Assembly: GCF_018860635.1 (NCBI RefSeq)
Contig: NZ_JAHKPT010000018.1
Span: 1-36,595 of the forward strand
Length of the DNA: 36,595 nt
Origin: Aliiglaciecola lipolytica
Lineage (GTDB): Bacteria > Pseudomonadota > Gammaproteobacteria > Enterobacterales > Alteromonadaceae
Direction: 5' to 3'
A model generated the notes under the pieces. That model searched no databases, was not told the origin of the DNA, and was given only the letters and a program-made list of their open reading frames with translations. Shown here in pieces: positions 36,471 through 36,595 of the stretch; the first letter of the stretch is position 1; the number at the start of each line of letters is the position of its first letter. Both the position numbers and the translations under genes were made by a program.

Positions 36471-36595
36471 AAAGATAATCTCCCCTCCCCTGTAGGCGGG
36501 TGCTTTAGCCCCGCAGCGTTTTACATGGATTCCATGGCCTGAAGACCATGCTACAAAGATAATCTCCCCTACCCCGTAGGCGGGTGCTTTAGCCC
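36471..36595. repeat. Start of an 84-bp-period repeat array with 41-bp near-identical units
   Basis: A 41-bp unit at 36471-36511 recurs at 36555-36595 with two mismatches, so the period is 84 bp; the window ends at the end of the second copy. The unit contains GCGGG-TGCTTTA-GCCC, which can fold with a following CGC. The 43-bp part between copies carries CATGG-N8-CCATG. Two dyads per period suggest an intergenic palindromic (REP/ERIC-like) repeat family. Confidence 0.75.

Noticed and set aside
36471..36595. CRISPR array (41-bp repeats, 43-bp spacer)
   Set aside because: Only two units are visible, with mismatches. The 'spacer' itself contains an inverted repeat and no cas gene is nearby; an intergenic palindromic repeat fits better.

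Overview
The window looks like chromosomal DNA from a marine gammaproteobacterium of the Alteromonadales, probably close to Glaciecola, Paraglaciecola or Alteromonas. The evidence is the conserved trxA-rho / rhlB-gppA block, a PEP-CTERM protein, an RluF-type pseudouridine synthase, a second EF-G, several secreted TolB-propeller or S9 hydrolases, and moderately AT-rich DNA. The genus is an inference from gene content; no marker gene here settles it.

Layout. 1-5.9 kb is accessory in character: a membrane-anchored RRM protein, a very large hybrid histidine kinase with beta-propeller sensor and AraC output (HTCS type), a divergent small peptide with a double-glycine leader, and a PEP-CTERM protein behind a possible sigma-54 promoter. 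6.0-17.2 kb is mostly housekeeping: tRNA-Thr(UGU), purE-purK, nhaA, a secreted M20 amidohydrolase, rho, trxA, rhlB-gppA, a YbbN/CnoX-like co-chaperone and a DUF962/Mpo1-like membrane protein. 17.2-22.9 kb is a compact biosynthetic operon. 23-36.6 kb holds a secreted propeller-amidohydrolase fusion, qmcA-nfeD, a diguanylate cyclase, a second EF-G with a stringent-type promoter, a secreted S9 peptidase, rluF, two unrecognised genes, and the start of an 84-bp-period repeat array that runs off the window.

The main find is the 17.2-22.9 kb locus. It encodes a HlyD-type membrane fusion protein, an ABC exporter with an intact C39 peptidase domain, a LuxR-type HTH-only regulator, a 61-residue precursor peptide and a RimK/MvdD-like ATP-grasp ligase. 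The precursor has an 'AG'-type leader end and the core motif TT-x4-EE, which is the signature of plesiocin-type (omega-ester) graspetides. The likely product is an exported peptide macrocyclised by Thr-Glu ester bonds, possibly a protease inhibitor. A 12-bp perfect hairpin between precursor and ligase could set their ratio. The long leader before the operon is rich in GGA motifs, two of them in hairpin loops, which suggests CsrA/RsmA control.

A second find links this operon to the block 13 kb away. The consensus TTTTTGTCCCA occurs as direct-repeat pairs spaced exactly 21 bp: one pair at 4698/4719, between the HTCS gene and the orphan double-glycine peptide, and two pairs (17382/17403 and 17463/17484) upstream of the graspetide operon. 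A 21-bp direct-repeat period suits an AraC-family dimer. I infer that the HTCS controls both peptide loci and that the C39 exporter may process both peptides. This is a reading of sequence patterns only.
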